64,000 nt of DNA from Panorpa germanica (taxonomy: Eukaryota > Arthropoda > Insecta > Mecoptera > Panorpidae). Positions 13,765 through 28,600 of the stretch are shown here, in pieces. The position numbers and the translations under genes are program-made. The notes under the pieces are model-generated. The model saw only the letters and a list, made by a program, of their open reading frames with translations, was not told the DNA's origin and made no database searches. Location of the stretch: the NCBI GenBank assembly GCA_963678705.1, contig OY783214.1, forward strand, positions 11,656,001 to 11,720,000, read 5' to 3'. Every line of letters begins with the position of its first letter. The stretch's first letter is position 1.

Positions 13765-16548
13765 CTGAAAAAGCCAATTATTTCAGTTTAAGGAAACTTT
13801 TTGTGTTTAAGGAAAGATGAAGTGCATTTTACCACTGTAGTCAGTTGAGTCCTGCCCCGAGAAGTGCTGACCTGTTCTGAGCTGTGACCTTGAGAGTACT
13901 GAGTATGACCTCTGTGCGTGCCTGTCAGTAAAGCCACAGCATTTCCCCAGCGTCTCCTGAAAAGTACGGCCTACATTTGTATTAATTGTGTAGAATTTCT
14001 TAGCTACAAGAAAAACCATTTTACACATGAAAAATTTGTAATATAACTGACAGAACTATTTAAAAAATATATAAAGTATAAGAAGAAGCAGAACAATATC
14101 AGGGACGATAAAAGGCTACGCGTCTAGGAAGCCCGAGACATTATATATAAAAAAAAAACTGTTAAAAAAAAAAGAAATGTAATTTAGACTAATAATTTTG
14201 TCTGGTAATAATTGATGCCATTAAGAAAATTAGAGTCGTTCGAAGCTTTTAAGGAAATTTTCCCGGGTTTTGAAGCCAATTATTTAGAAATCCAATTCTG
14301 AATTACTTATATCAACATTCTTGGATTCAGTTCGAAAAGATGGAACACATTATGTATGTTGCAGAGTGCTTCCAGGGATTTTTCTTTACTTCATAAATAA
14401 TATAGAATTCTAATAGGGATGTCAAGTGTGAATCAGGGTCTTATTAAAGACGGCACGCACACACTTTTACTCGTGTATAGGGTGTTTGTTACATTGATGT
14501 CAATTTTAAAATGTTTTTTAATAAAATAAATATCAACAATAAACAAAATCTTGAAAATCGTCATAATTTAACCCGTTTCATTAGAGTGGTCGCGAAATAA
14601 CGAACACCCTGTTTATATTCATTGTAAAAGGGACACTTCATAAGCCTTACCCAAACGGATTTATAAAGAGATGAAACTTCAAATGATGTATTTCTGAGCG
14701 ATTGTTAAAAGTCCTGTCACGTACAAGATTCAACCAGAAATACTTTTTTTATGGACTGTATTTACTGTTACTACATCAAGAATTGAACCTTTCTAATTTT
14801 TATTTCGATACGGTTCCTATTTTAAAAATAACAAAAAAAGGAATATTTAATCAACCGATTATGTTGTAATTTTTTTTACATATGGTGTTGCTCAACAAGA
14901 CAATTTCTTTTTCCTAGCTTTATAGAGAGGTTCAAGTAATTATTGGTTATTATAACATGATATGCTTACAGTAGAAACTCTATGTTATTATAATCTCTCT
15001 ATGTCTTATATAATTATAATATCGTGATTTGGGAATCCCTACCATTAAGGAAAGGATTGAAAATCATTTAAACCTAGCTTCAAGCTTAATTATTCCTAAG
15101 AAAATATTTCATAGACTAAACAGAAAAACACCACAAGATGTAATTAGTCTAATATAATTATTGTATTCTTTGACTATCGGATATGTCATTGGACATATCC
15201 AGTAGAAGTTTATTCTACATTACATAATAATTGCTGATGTCTTCATATAAAAAAATAAAAATAATAATAATAATATATAAAGTGCTGTTGGATTAATATA
15301 GGGGGCAGTACGAACAGTTAAGCTACGCAGAGCCAGTGAAATGAATTTAATTTTACAATAACGACTCCCACCAATATCAAAGTAAATTTTGTTAAATGTA
15401 ATTGTAACAAATTATTCTGTTAACATATACAACAACAAATTGGCCACCAAACGTACAGGTTTTAATCCCCTAATCTTATAATCTATCACTCAGATAGAAT
15501 GTATTATATTATCTAACTCTAAGTACTTAATCTTCATATTTTTTTCTTTTTGGTGTAAATACTCTAATATTGTTTGCTAAGGTTTTAATCTATGATAATA
15601 TTGTTATAGGAACAGAAAGCCAATACTTATCCTACTTCAAAAAGTTTACTGGCTTCCCACTTATCATTTATTCGAATATTGAGATAATCTTGCTACTTAT
15701 ATATGTGCAAAATACTTCCTTAGAGATTAGGCGTGCACAGGTCCGCATGAAATGGATTTTATTTATCGTATTAAACGTGGAAGAAACGCCGTATGCAGCG
15801 ACTGCTACGACTATTAGTATAAAGAAATAAACAATAGTATTGTTTATTTGTTAACACGGTAAAAATTCTTAAGTCAGACAACTGTGCAATCGTCCGTATT
15901 ACCAACGAGGTTGTTTCGAAGAGCGACTCTTGCAATGCTGATGACGTCATTTGGTAAACGATCTTTGTTCTATCGCAATAGAGCCGTAGCAGTTGTGCAT
16001 ACGCTTTCCTCTTACTTCCCTTTCTTTCCACGTTTCATATGATAGATCCAATCCATCTAATACGAGATATGCGGGGCTGTGTAGGCTTACCCTAGCACGA
16101 GAACTTAAAAATTAGCTTTTAAGATACTTATACTTCAAATATAAATCAATAATCAATTATAGCTTTTCTATATTACTTAGTAACCATAGTAGATAACCAT
16201 ACAAGCAACCCTTATCTAAAATGAATATATAAGTAACATTAGAAAAAAGCGTAAATATTAAACTTGCAAAAAACATTTCCATTAAAAACAAATATTAATT
16301 ACACAAACTTAGTCTTACACACACTGAGCGTCCCTTTCACACACCGCCCCTTTCTTAGGCTAAGGCTGCACAGCAAACGCGTACACAAAATACATGTACA
16401 TTTATATGACTCAATGTATTACAGAATTACGGATTTATTTCCGAGCTATTCTTTTTTGCAGTGTAGCTTTAGTCTAAGAAAGAAGAATCTAAAGCATTTT
16501 CTCGAAGAATTTTTTTTTTTTTACAGTGTAATTATAAATATAGGCCTC

Positions 16549-16635
<87 letters not shown>

Positions 16636-19600
16636 ACACTGAAAAAAAACAGAACTTCAAAACAACATAAAACAAATTTGGGTTAAATAAAATACATATT
16701 AATAGAAATTTATTACCTACTCTTTTATTTAAATTTTCTTTGACAGCACTTTCTTACTTGGGTCAGTTATAAGGCTTTCAATTTCTTTTCTATTTGTGTT
16801 TATTCATTGTCTTTAAATTCTTCATGTAATATTGACTTTGTGTTCAGTTTAGATGGAAACCATAAATAAATATATTTTTATTTAAATGCATTTTATTCAA
16901 AGTTATTACGTTTGTATTTTTATTTTATTCTATCAGCGCGAAACACTTGTAAAGCATTAAGCGCTGTTTTTACAGTTTTATTTTAACGCTATGTGTTTTA
17001 CTAGAAAATATTTACAGTCTGTAGTTATTATGGAGGTTTTATAAATAACTCAATCGCTTTGAATACAAAACACTCATATCTTATACATTGAAACTGCTCT
17101 CTAAATACTTTTTCCTTTTTTTTAAATTCAATTTCTTAAATATCGACCTGTTTGCGATGCTGAATCCTATCATCGATGACCTATTACAATGTTAGTCGGT
17201 TACATATATAGGCCTCATATATGTATTGAACACCACTGCTTCTAAGTTTTTATGTTTATGAGAGCACATAATCATTTAACAACCAAACCGAGAAAATATA
17301 GCACAGGTCTGAAGATCAAACCCAAAGACGCAGCAGTCTGCTGTCAAGCAATAATTTGTACACCATTTATTTATAAAAGTATCTTCAGTAAAGGCAAGTG
17401 AGACAATAAGAGAGAGAGATAGAAAATACGGGCAAAGAAATACAAAGAACAAAGTAAGTAAGGAGAAGAAAGAAGGTGAATGGTGATAGTACAGGAAGGA
17501 AGGAATGTGATAGAGATTGAGCGGAATCGAAAAAAATGTTGTACAAGAGAGGAAAATATTTACAAACTAGAAAAAGAACGAAATTTGGTGAAGAATTAAA
17601 GAAATCGAATTATTAGTTATATTTTAAATATATTTTGTAAAGTTTGTGCAAGGTTGTGGGTTGAAGAATTTTGTTTTAAATATTTATTTGACTACATCAA
17701 CTTTCGATAGTTATTAGCATTTAAAACTAATATATACATTTATAAACATTTGTAATACATAATTGAAAATTTATAAATACGAGTGTGGGTATTTAAAATA
17801 AAGAGTTTAAACTAGATTCTAGGAATGGAGATTGTAACACCGAAAAGCTAAAGACATTAATAAAAAATACGTATGTAAATGTACAATATACATACAAACG
17901 AAACCCTTACACAAATGTTTCTATCGCCTTTATTGATTCGTATCGTTTTCTTAAAAGATATATTACATAATCAGATATTATTATAATATACAGCACTGAT
18001 AAAGTGCTTTTCAGACTGGGGGTAATGGAATATATCCATTACTGTAAGGTAAATAATGTAAGGTAAGTGTAATTAAATAACCACGGAAAAATTATGGTAT
18101 AAGATCTTGTTTTGAATTTGTGAACATATTGAAATTTGTGCTGAAACAACAAGTTTTCCAATTCGAAAAGACCTTGTTTTTTCGGTTATTTTCAAATAAC
18201 TCGATATTGGTTGGTTTTAAGGTTTTGGCAATTATTAACACTCTTAATGAGTATAATATTGTGAATATAAACAAGCGCGTTGTAGCGTCAGGAACATTTT
18301 TCCAAGCAAAAAAATCATTAAAAACAGTTTTCTAAAACAATTATTATGTATTACAAACGCATGCTAGGCCTCATTTCATTTACAAAAACCTTGTAACCTT
18401 AGAATAGCAGTCATTTAACATCCTAATTTTACGCTTTTAATATACATATTATTACTATAATATTAATGATCCTTGATGATGATGATTAAAATTGAATTAA
18501 CTTTGCGTACACTTTAAACGTTCAAATATAACTAATCTTCTTATTAATCATCTTTTTATTTGGTTAATATTCCTAATGGCTTGTTATTATTTATGGTAAC
18601 AGCTTATTAATTATTTGAAGTGTAAAATATACTTAAATTAATTAAATATAAATTCATTATTGAATAATAGAATTTGTTACACAAAGTTATGTTTGTATAC
18701 AAAATGTTTTTTGAAATGTTAATACATCTGCATATGTTTTTCATTAATCTGTTCCCAACTGGAATAATTAGTTAAGGTGTTAAATAACTGTAATACACAC
18801 AGTACAAAAAACATATTAAATAAACATTTTTTACACAAACTGTTTAGTAACTTTAAGATGCTGCAGATGTAGAGGCATCATTTACACAAAGCAAAATATT
18901 GAATGCCTTGAACACATTTAATAATTACATAAAGTACTTATCACTTTATTATTAAATGAATCATTTCTGTAAGTTATTTTTATAAAGACCTTTGAGACCT
19001 TTTTCTTAAATAATATAATGGTAATTAATTTATCCCTTGATAATTAATATCACCCTTTAATTTATTATTTAATTGAGCATAACCCTTTTTAACGCGCTAC
19101 ATTAATATCTGCTGCATAAGCATATACATAATGTACAATTTTAAAAGCCTTCCCCAAAAAAGTGTTATAATTTTTTTAAGGGTTTAAGCTGTTGACTAGG
19201 AAAGGATAAAGGAGCGAAGAAAAGAGCTGGGAGAAAGAAGTAGAAAGAAGAGTGAAAAAGAAGTGAAAGAATGTGTGGCAGGGAGGAAATCACATGAGAG
19301 TTTAAGCTATAATAAGTTGGAAAAAGGAGGAACACCATGGAATTCTTAATGAATTATCAGGCCTTAACACGTTAGACCGTATCCAATCTCAACTGAGCTG
19401 TGTGTGCTATTTGCATGTCTGCACTATTGAATCACTGCCTATTTTATCTTTGAACTCTTTGTCGCACGAATCACTTGTCGAACACTGCTCGGAAATGTGT
19501 GCAGACAGAGGATCGTCAATCGCAAATAAAAGCCACTGAGAAAGTCGTTGTCGCATGAAGTAGGATACACCGTGAGAGCAATCTTATGTCGCGCAGAGAT

Positions 19601-22600
19601 TAAAGAAACTATCTCCACTACAAAAAATATTAAAACTTCTCCGGATCGTACCATATTGCAAATTCAGAGCCAGATTTAAAAGTGTGGAGGCCCTGGGGCA
19701 ACGAAGAAGCGGAGGCTCCTCATTATTTTCCGAATAAAAGGAACAATTTTTTTCCTTCAAATCTTTCAAAAATTTATTTCTTTTATCTCTATTGTAGGGG
19801 CCCCTCTCTTGTGGAGGCCCCGGGGCAGTAGCCCCACCTGCCCTTCCTCAAATCCGGGTCTGTGCAAATTATTCTATTCAAAACATGAAATAAAATCTAA
19901 ATTATGACAATAATTGTAAAAAACATTTGTTTTAAAACTAATATTATTGTTTCGCCAGTGAAGAAGACGCATTTAAAGATTCCAAATTTGTAATCTACAA
20001 GAACTTATAGTTTTAAACTTCACTTTTATATTAATGTTGCACCAGTGGCAACAAGCCTTTATGATTTATTCTTAAAATAAACCATTTAATTTCGTTTATA
20101 TCAAAGGCAAAGTTCAAGAAGCTGTAAAGCAGATGTTGATCGGTTGATTAAACTAATCCATTTGTACATCATCCATACAACCGTAACATCTTTCGTCGGA
20201 CATGTTAGCTTTAAAAATATAACTTAATTTGAAGCAAGCTATCTCTTTCGCACTAATATATCTATATTCGTTCTTACTCTATTCATTTTCTGCTAATATT
20301 TGTTCTATTGAGTATCGGCGCCGGTCTACTTCACAATTAGACAGCAAATTGTTTGAGAATAAAAGACATCGTATGTCTTCATCAACGAAGCTGTCCGAAT
20401 AAAATGTAGTAATTACGTTTTAAGACTTTTTTCGTTAATCTTTAAGATTATGTCTCTTAAAAGTACAAAGGTTACAAATTATTAAGTACTCTCTTTTGTA
20501 CACTCTATAAATTATATTTAATTCAGAAAATATAATGATTCTTATGGCAGATATACATTTATAAAAAAGATTCATTTTTTAGTTATATAAGAGCATTATA
20601 ATAAGAGCACTGGAAATTTAAAATCAGAATGTGGATCTAAGAAATCATATATTCGCTTTTACGATTTTTACACGTGACACCTGACTCTTCTTATCTTTGT
20701 TACAATTTTTTATTTTTTAGTGTTGGTTAAACTCGTCTTATAAAGAACAAATCATTATTATGAAAACCAAAAGCAATTTTGCTTAAGCTTTTTTCCATTA
20801 CAGTAAGCGTTTTCGCTAAAAGTCTTGTCAGATATATATTAAAAATTTCTCCTAATTGTAAGTCACATTTAAAAAAAAGTAATTCTAAATGCTTACCTTG
20901 AAAGCCTCCCGGAATTTGTTGCTCATGATGTTGTAAAGCAAAGGGTTGATCGTCGTTGATACGTAGTACAATATTCCGGAAATGTAGGTCATTATTGCGT
21001 AAATATGTAACATAATAGGCTCAGAAGGTTGATTATTATCGGTAGTACCATAAATCCAAACTAGCCGCTGAGCGTGGAAAGGAGCCCAGCAGATGAAGAA
21101 GGCCACCACCACAGCCACTGTAAAAAATATTGATTAAAATTAATAAAATATTAAATGTATACATATTAATAAGTAGCCATCGTAATGGTAATATACAGGA
21201 TGTCCCAATATTCAACGATAAGCGGGCACCAGAGGGTGGTCCTGCCCATGACCACACAAGGAAAAAAGAAAAAAAAAAATTATCTCATTTTGTTTAGGAA
21301 TTAGAAAAGATGTTTTTAACTATCATGACCACAATTTTCTGATTTTATCAGCAACCTAAATAGCACTGCTATCCACCACAACTATTAAAAATCCCAGAAT
21401 GCTAGTAGTTTTTACACAAAAATCAATCGAAATTATTTTTTCCCTAAAATTTTTAAAAATTTTTACTTTCTGTCCATTTTAACTCATCGTGGTGTAAAAA
21501 AAAAGTATGAACACTACTATGGCAAGTTTTTTTTAAAAATTATATATAAATATATAATTATATAAAAATATATACTGTAGTCCATGTACTCTGCAGATAT
21601 AGATATATAAAGCCATCTTCATTGAAGAGCGTGTTTTTATATGGATAAGATGTTTTGTTGCAGGTGTCCATATCTAAATATGCTCATTTTCAGAATCGTA
21701 CAGAGCGTGCGCCTGGCCGAATAGAGATTAAGATTTTTCTTTATTTAATATTACAAATAACATTGTTGGAGAAAGTAATTTTTGTTATATATATATATAA
21801 CATATTTTATGAAATAGTTTTTATTATTTTTATTGTTATGTAATCTCTATTTTAATTTTTCTCTTATTTTACGCTTATTTTAAGTAACAGTTTAAAACTT
21901 ATTGTACGTTTGAAGTACGTCTCTGTGAAAAATTCTCGCAGTTTGTGAAGCAACACAGTATATTTGTTGGTTGCATTATGTTCTTCATCATTTGTACGGT
22001 AATATAATGTTTTCAACAAGAGCTGTCATTTTATATTTCGCACAATTCTTGAACTGTCAACATACAACTATTATTTCGGTGACATTTTGCAGATATTGTG
22101 TTCCATTAATAACCTCAGAGTTTCTACTTTGGATTAAAATAAGAATATCACCACTTTCACGAAAATTTTGCGTTTTTCTGTTGATTTAAAATGACAGCTC
22201 TTGTTGAAAACCTAATATTTATATATTTTGATTTAAGATAGTGTTACTGACAGTCTGCTATCTACGTCGATATGATAGTAATAGTAATAAACGTATTACT
22301 TTACTGTCATTACATATATTATATTTGGTAAGTAGTCTTTTAAATGCGACAAACATTAAAAACAGAAAATACACCGCCGGCACGGGGATCAAACCCGAAG
22401 ACACAGCAGTCAAGCGTTTACCATTAATGATAACGCCGCTGTGCCGCTTTATCTTTAAATCTTTAAAGACTTTAGTGTTATCCTGTAATCAACACTGTTC
22501 GCTAACTTCGACATGCCTTTAAAACTTCGTTAAAGCTCTTCGTTACATAAATTTCTATTGTCGTTAAAACTTAAGATTCTCCGTGAATTTAGCAAGCGCT

Positions 22601-25600
22601 TCTTAGACCGTCATACACTAACAAACAGTTTTAAAATGATCTTCTCTCATATCAGTTTCACCTCTCTTGCTACGGTAGTGAAGATACTTTTAAATGAACC
22701 CATTATTAACTTTACACTTTAACCCTTTAACTTCCCCTTTCATTGCATTCCCACATTTCTTTACTGAAATATTTTTATCACCCAAAACCAATAAGTACCG
22801 TTTTCATGTTATTTTTATAGGGTTCAACGGATAACGCAATGCGACGTAAAAGCTTTTTATGAATTCCCTTACGTCTAGAAGGCATTAGGTCGTAACGTAC
22901 ATTGAAAGCATGTCAATATATTATCATGAAATTTACATAAAAATAGGGTACTCAACTATATCAGAGCTGATGAAATTCTTAAAACCTGTTGCTTTATATT
23001 ATCGGTATTTTCTACTCACTATGAAGATCTACGTCTAAAGGTATAGGAATTATCATTAACAAGAATGAATAGGCTTGTGTCCTCATTTTTTAGTGGTCGA
23101 TTTTTCAATTGTTAATAGAAATTGATGTTAATAAATGTGTATTAGCGTGTCTATTTTATTAAATATCCAAATATTGACGGAGATATAGCAATTTAAAGTT
23201 TGAATTGTAGTTTTAGCGCTAGAAATGGTCAGCCATATTTGTATGACGTGAAAAGCATTTTAACGTCAGTTATTTGTTGAGTAGGTCAGTGCTGTGGTAA
23301 TGTTCTGTAGCTGTTGGTAGTCAAATAATCAAGTAAAATCAAAGAATAATAAGTTTTTATTTTATTTAACCCTGCTAAGGCAGACATAATATTGAAATTT
23401 GATTGTTCCTTAAAATAGCTGTAAATAATATTTGATATTTTGATATATAAATACATATAGCAGAGATTTATGAGCTGTAAGGTTGGTAACCTTACACAAG
23501 GATTGTGATGTCACATGCACTTGGAATGTGTACAACGTTGAATCCCTTTAATAATTAGAGACAAAATGACTTTTTTAATTGTTAATATCTCTTAACATAT
23601 TAGGAGTTATTAAAGAATAATTGAACATTTGAGGTTCTAGTAACCCACTTTATCAATATATCGTAAACTTTTATAGAAATTAAGACATAGGACACAAGCC
23701 CATTCTTCAACAATTTACATTGGTTAAGAATGAATTTAATTGTATTAGCCATATCTGCCAAATTTTCTACTGAACTGTATGAATTTTCATTTGTTTTATA
23801 TTATTTCAATTTTAACTTATATAATTTCTTAAAACATTTAAAAACGTTTCTAAAAACATTTAATTCTTACAAGACTGTTCTAATATTTTTTAGTTAAATT
23901 TATTTACCATCGGTTCGATACTGAGTCCTATTACTTGTGTCATGGCTTAGTTTATATGGTGTAAGTTTATAAATTATATATTTACATAATCAATTTAACT
24001 TCATAACAAAAATACTCGAACCTGAACCTAAAAAAACAGCAGTCAGCGTCAAGTATCAATTCTCTCACACACTTTAGAAGATCTTTTGAAGGATTTTATA
24101 ATTATGGTAATGGCAATAAGGTAGGATCTTTTTAAAATCAAAGAATATGTCATAACCGTTGTATTATTAGGTTAATTTTTTTACGCAATATGTAACTTTT
24201 GCTATGTTAAATAACCTTAAATGCATTTATTACCCTGCATTAAAATAAAACATATGTCATTGTCAAATAACACTACAGCATCTGCTGATATGCTGTAAAA
24301 CACATGAAGCCATTCGAGAAAAACACAATATTAAACGACTTTTACAGGATGCTGATATAAACTGATGATTCCATCAAGATTACGACCCTGCTAATATCAC
24401 CCAAGTTGTGTAAGAATATGATATAGTTAGGAAATACATTTTCTTCTCTATTATACCTAAGAATAATACCGGAAGTCAACTTAACAAACTTGACTACACC
24501 AAGATATGAATAAAGCTTATCAGTATCTTGAACTTTTTAAATATTTTATACATATATATACTCTATATGGAGCTTTTAGAGAGCTTTTTATATCATGCAA
24601 ATCAGGGCAAAGGAAGATTATGAGATTAAAAAAGTCGACTGCAAAAAAGGGGTGGTTTCCGGTAAAGTTGTTCCAGGATGTAAAATATAGCCGAGGTAAT
24701 CGAGAAATGCTTCCCGTTGTGTGGATAGTGGTTTACTGGATTCCCCTTGATAAATCGTTGGTTTGTATATACTCATGAAAAAGAAACTTTAAAGGTTTAA
24801 ATAAATAACTAAAGCTTTTAAAAGTAGACATCCTAAATTTAAAAAAATCAGTTAAACATTTTATTTGACCTAATTTAGTTGATGAATTATTCAAATAATA
24901 CACTTAAATGTATTTTTTTTTGTATGTAAATATTTTGTATGTATGACGAATTACTATCTAATTTAAATTAGTGCGCTTTCTTCATTAGTTGAAAAATATT
25001 TACTGCTAAGTGCATATATATATACGGTATAAATAAATACATTTGAACAGATGGCTGGAAAACTATTTATGGGCATTAGACAAATGGTATTAGCTAGCCA
25101 GAAAATATTACATTTATTTTTATATATTATAGATACTCATGTCCACTGAATAATTTCAAGAAGAGAACCTAATTAATTCAATTGTCAATTGACAATTGTC
25201 TTTTAATTAAATCAGTTGTATGTAGTCACAAAGTTCTTCGGCGAAAAAAATTGTATCTGGTAACAATTGCTTGTGGCGAAATCAATTATATCTTGGATTC
25301 CCATAAATACAGTACTAGTTGTGGATTCGACCCTGGAATCGTTGTTATCATGGCAGTCAAATGAGGTTTATTAAAATTAAAATTTAATTAAAAAATAAAT
25401 CATAAGTCATAATAAATAAACAATGATTCCTGGATCAGCGCTATATTTTCTGGGTTTGTTTATTAATAACAAAATTACTTGATTATGTGGTTATAATCAT
25501 ATAACTACTGAGGCAGCGATGTAGTTCACATATATGATATCATGACATCATAAATACTATACAAACATGTCATTGATTGGACTCGGAACATCGGAAATAT

Positions 25601-28600
25601 GCCGATATTAAATTTAATTCAAAATACCTATGTACCTTATGTACCTAGTCAAATATTTCTCAGAATACTAAAATGGATCCATGTGTTTCAATGTCTACTC
25701 GTTATGATATTTAACAAGAAACAACAATACCCCATACCCCCTTGCCCCGTTGATATTTTTACACTGTCCATGTTGGAATGATGAATATAAAATACAAAGA
25801 TGAAATTAAGTTAGGTTAACATATATTAAAAAATGTAAATTTTAATCAAAAAAATACTTAATAATATTTATCTCACGTATCCGACTTAAAACATTTTGAC
25901 ACTTGTTTATCTAACAGATAATTAAGCAATTACATCTAGTCGGTCTTTCAGGGTCTTTTTAAGTAAACATTAATTTAAACATATATTATTTTCTATTTTT
26001 TTCTATATCTTATTTGGAGTGAATAGGAAAAACTGCAATTTTAGGCAGGAGCGGCCTTTGCCATTGCGAGGCCCCAGGCAGTAGATCATTGCGAGGCCTC
26101 GGGCGGTAGAACTTTGCGAGGCCCCGCGGAGGCACTTGTTTCTTTGTATAATTAATATAAATTGTAAGTTAGTATTTTTGATGATAATTGACGAGAAATA
26201 AAATTTTATATTGGAAGTTTTATAAAAGTTAACAAGCACAAAGATGACAAATGTTAATGATGATAAACTAAGGTACATGAATACCTTAAAAGAAGACGCA
26301 GTGATTCAAGACGCGAGATACAAATAGATATATAATAATGAATTTTTCTACTGAGTTGTTGCGCGAGAATGCGAGGCCCCTACAAGAGCGGGGCCCTGCT
26401 TACCACCCCCTAAGGCCTCTGATAGTAAAGTAAATGCGACAGTTACTGTGCGGATTACTGAATGTTGCAAAGGTTAAAGGCTAAATAATAAACATTAGAC
26501 AAGGGACCTTTAAAATTTTCTAAAGAAATTGATTGTATTCGATTTGGAAATCCAAACGGATATTTTCTTTGGACTACCGGTTTTTGAGTTATCTGCATTT
26601 TATAAGTCAAATTATGACCCGATTTCAAAATGGTTGCCAGATATAGAATCTCTGCCATTTTCGCCGCCGCGAAAAAATAGTTTTTTCTCCGCGAAAAAAA
26701 ATAGTTTTTTAACGACAATAAAATAGAATCATGTTAAGTTTAATAAATAATAAAATGTAACGCTAGATAAAAAAAACATAACACATGGTGTGAAAATATA
26801 AAATTATAATTTCACAGTTGTATTTTATCAAGGGTGCACATTAAATTAGTTCCTGCAGATCGTGTCTTATTTTTCTTTCTAGTACAAAAGAATCTGATTT
26901 TTAAATATTGTATATTTTATATATTTTGTTAAAAAATGGTAATTCATAAATAAATTAATTCAGAATATGAATATGCATACCAGAACACTTCCATTTGAAT
27001 TTAATTAACACTTTCATTACAGAACTTATAAAAATAATGGAGGAATCGTACAGTACGGATCAAATAAATATATCAAATTCAGTATGAAGATGTATAGGTA
27101 TGTTTTCCCTGACCATCAAAGACCATCAAAGGAATCACCTTAAATCATCCGGCCGAGAATTAAAAGTTGTCTGAGTCGTTAAAAGTTTATTACGATTAAC
27201 TTACACGAGTAGACTTTTCTTGTATTTGAACCAATTAATCACCAAAATTATAACCTTATTTAGGAACATATCTTGAGAAGTTAAAATAAACTGTAATAAC
27301 ATTTAAGTTTATGAGCCTGTATATAACTTATGCGTATCGTTGTTTAACTTGTCATATAATAAATAGGCGTGTAATATAAATTAGACAATTAAGTGTCTTA
27401 TGTACTACATGTATTTACATAAAACAATGATACAGCTATTATATACTCGTATATCATAGCAAATAATGTACCATATATGTCTAATACGTACACCAAACCA
27501 AAGAGGGATCGGTATTCAAAAGCATCGATGTTGTAAATTTGTTGATTTTTTAAATTAACTTTTGTAAACTAGTTATAATTTAGGAATAATTATCTCTGTT
27601 GGTTCTAAATATAAAATCATAATATTACGGTTGGTATGATATGTAATTTATTGATCTAAGGCGGAAGAATGTAGTGCCTAATGGAAAAAACATTACAATA
27701 AATAAATAAGTATTACGCTAGACATAAGTGGAGAAGTGAAAACGAAGAGAGAAGGCAGGAAGGATAGTGAAAAGATAATAGAGGGTTTGTCGAGAGGAGA
27801 CAAGGAAGGCAAGAGGTGATAGATGAAGATACAGGCAATAAGGAAGGAGAAGCAGAAAACGGTGTGAATAAAGGAGGAGTAGGGGACATGAAGAGAGAGG
27901 ATCAAGAAAAGAAGAAACAGAAAGTACTATTCGAAGTAGTAATAGTCTTGAATAGTTTGAAGTTTAGTTTTTTAACTTTGAATTTATATGAAATGCAGTA
28001 AGAAATATAATAATGTAGATTGTAAAGCACACAATTAATATAATTTAAAAAAATAAGTATTACGCTTAGTATATTTAAGATTACTAAGCTTAAGGAATCG
28101 GAAATACTTAAAAACATTTTTAAAGTCAGTTTAATAATTGAATTTAGTCAGAAATAGGTTTCTGAAAAAATTGAATAGTGTTAAAGGTGCACTTGAAAAG
28201 TTACAAAATAGTGGTCTTAGTAGGATAGTAGAGGTCTATTGTTTTTGAATACTGTGAAATTTCGCTAAAGTAATTTTCACTACTCTACTAAAGGACTTTA
28301 TTTCGCTCTCTCGCTACATTTGAATGCATGCAGTCAAAACTAACTTTAATTTAACAGATCGTAGATTTCATAGTGTTTATCGGACCCTTATGCTACTATA
28401 TTTTATACCTTAGATGATTTGAGAGTAAGTGCGTTCTAGAAAAAACGGCTATTGTGAGATAGCAATACTATTTGGTGAGACAGTACGCTATCACGATAAT
28501 ATATTTTTTGTATGTTACCAATAAAAATGCGGTTAGAAATCGCCATCCTGATCATTTACATCATGTGCAAAAAATGAGATACATGAACGCGATTTTAGTC

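Larger units (their letters stand above)
13957..20896 (-). other. PK-R: Receptor intron 2 (6.9 kb)
   Basis: Contains a LINE 3' end, a mariner-like short element, a 265-bp inverted-repeat element, a long (AT)n tract, a SINE, purine-rich stretches at 17395-17530 and 19190-19310, and a hAT-like short element. No exon was found. Confidence 0.6.

Noticed and set aside
13807..14028. ATG-started 73-codon minus ORF as a separate small protein
   Set aside because: Only 13956-13833 is coding; the upstream part is intron before a clear TTTTCAG acceptor that restores the receptor sequence.
16264..16632. 122-codon plus-strand ORF ending in Tyr-Ile repeats
   Set aside because: It is produced by the (AT)n microsatellite and has no coding signature upstream.
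26003..26278. 91-codon minus-strand ORF
   Set aside because: Lies in a family E element; composition follows the repeat, not a protein.
27693..28117. Overlapping ORFs on both strands
   Set aside because: Both come from a purine-rich dispersed repeat that recurs inverted at 39640.
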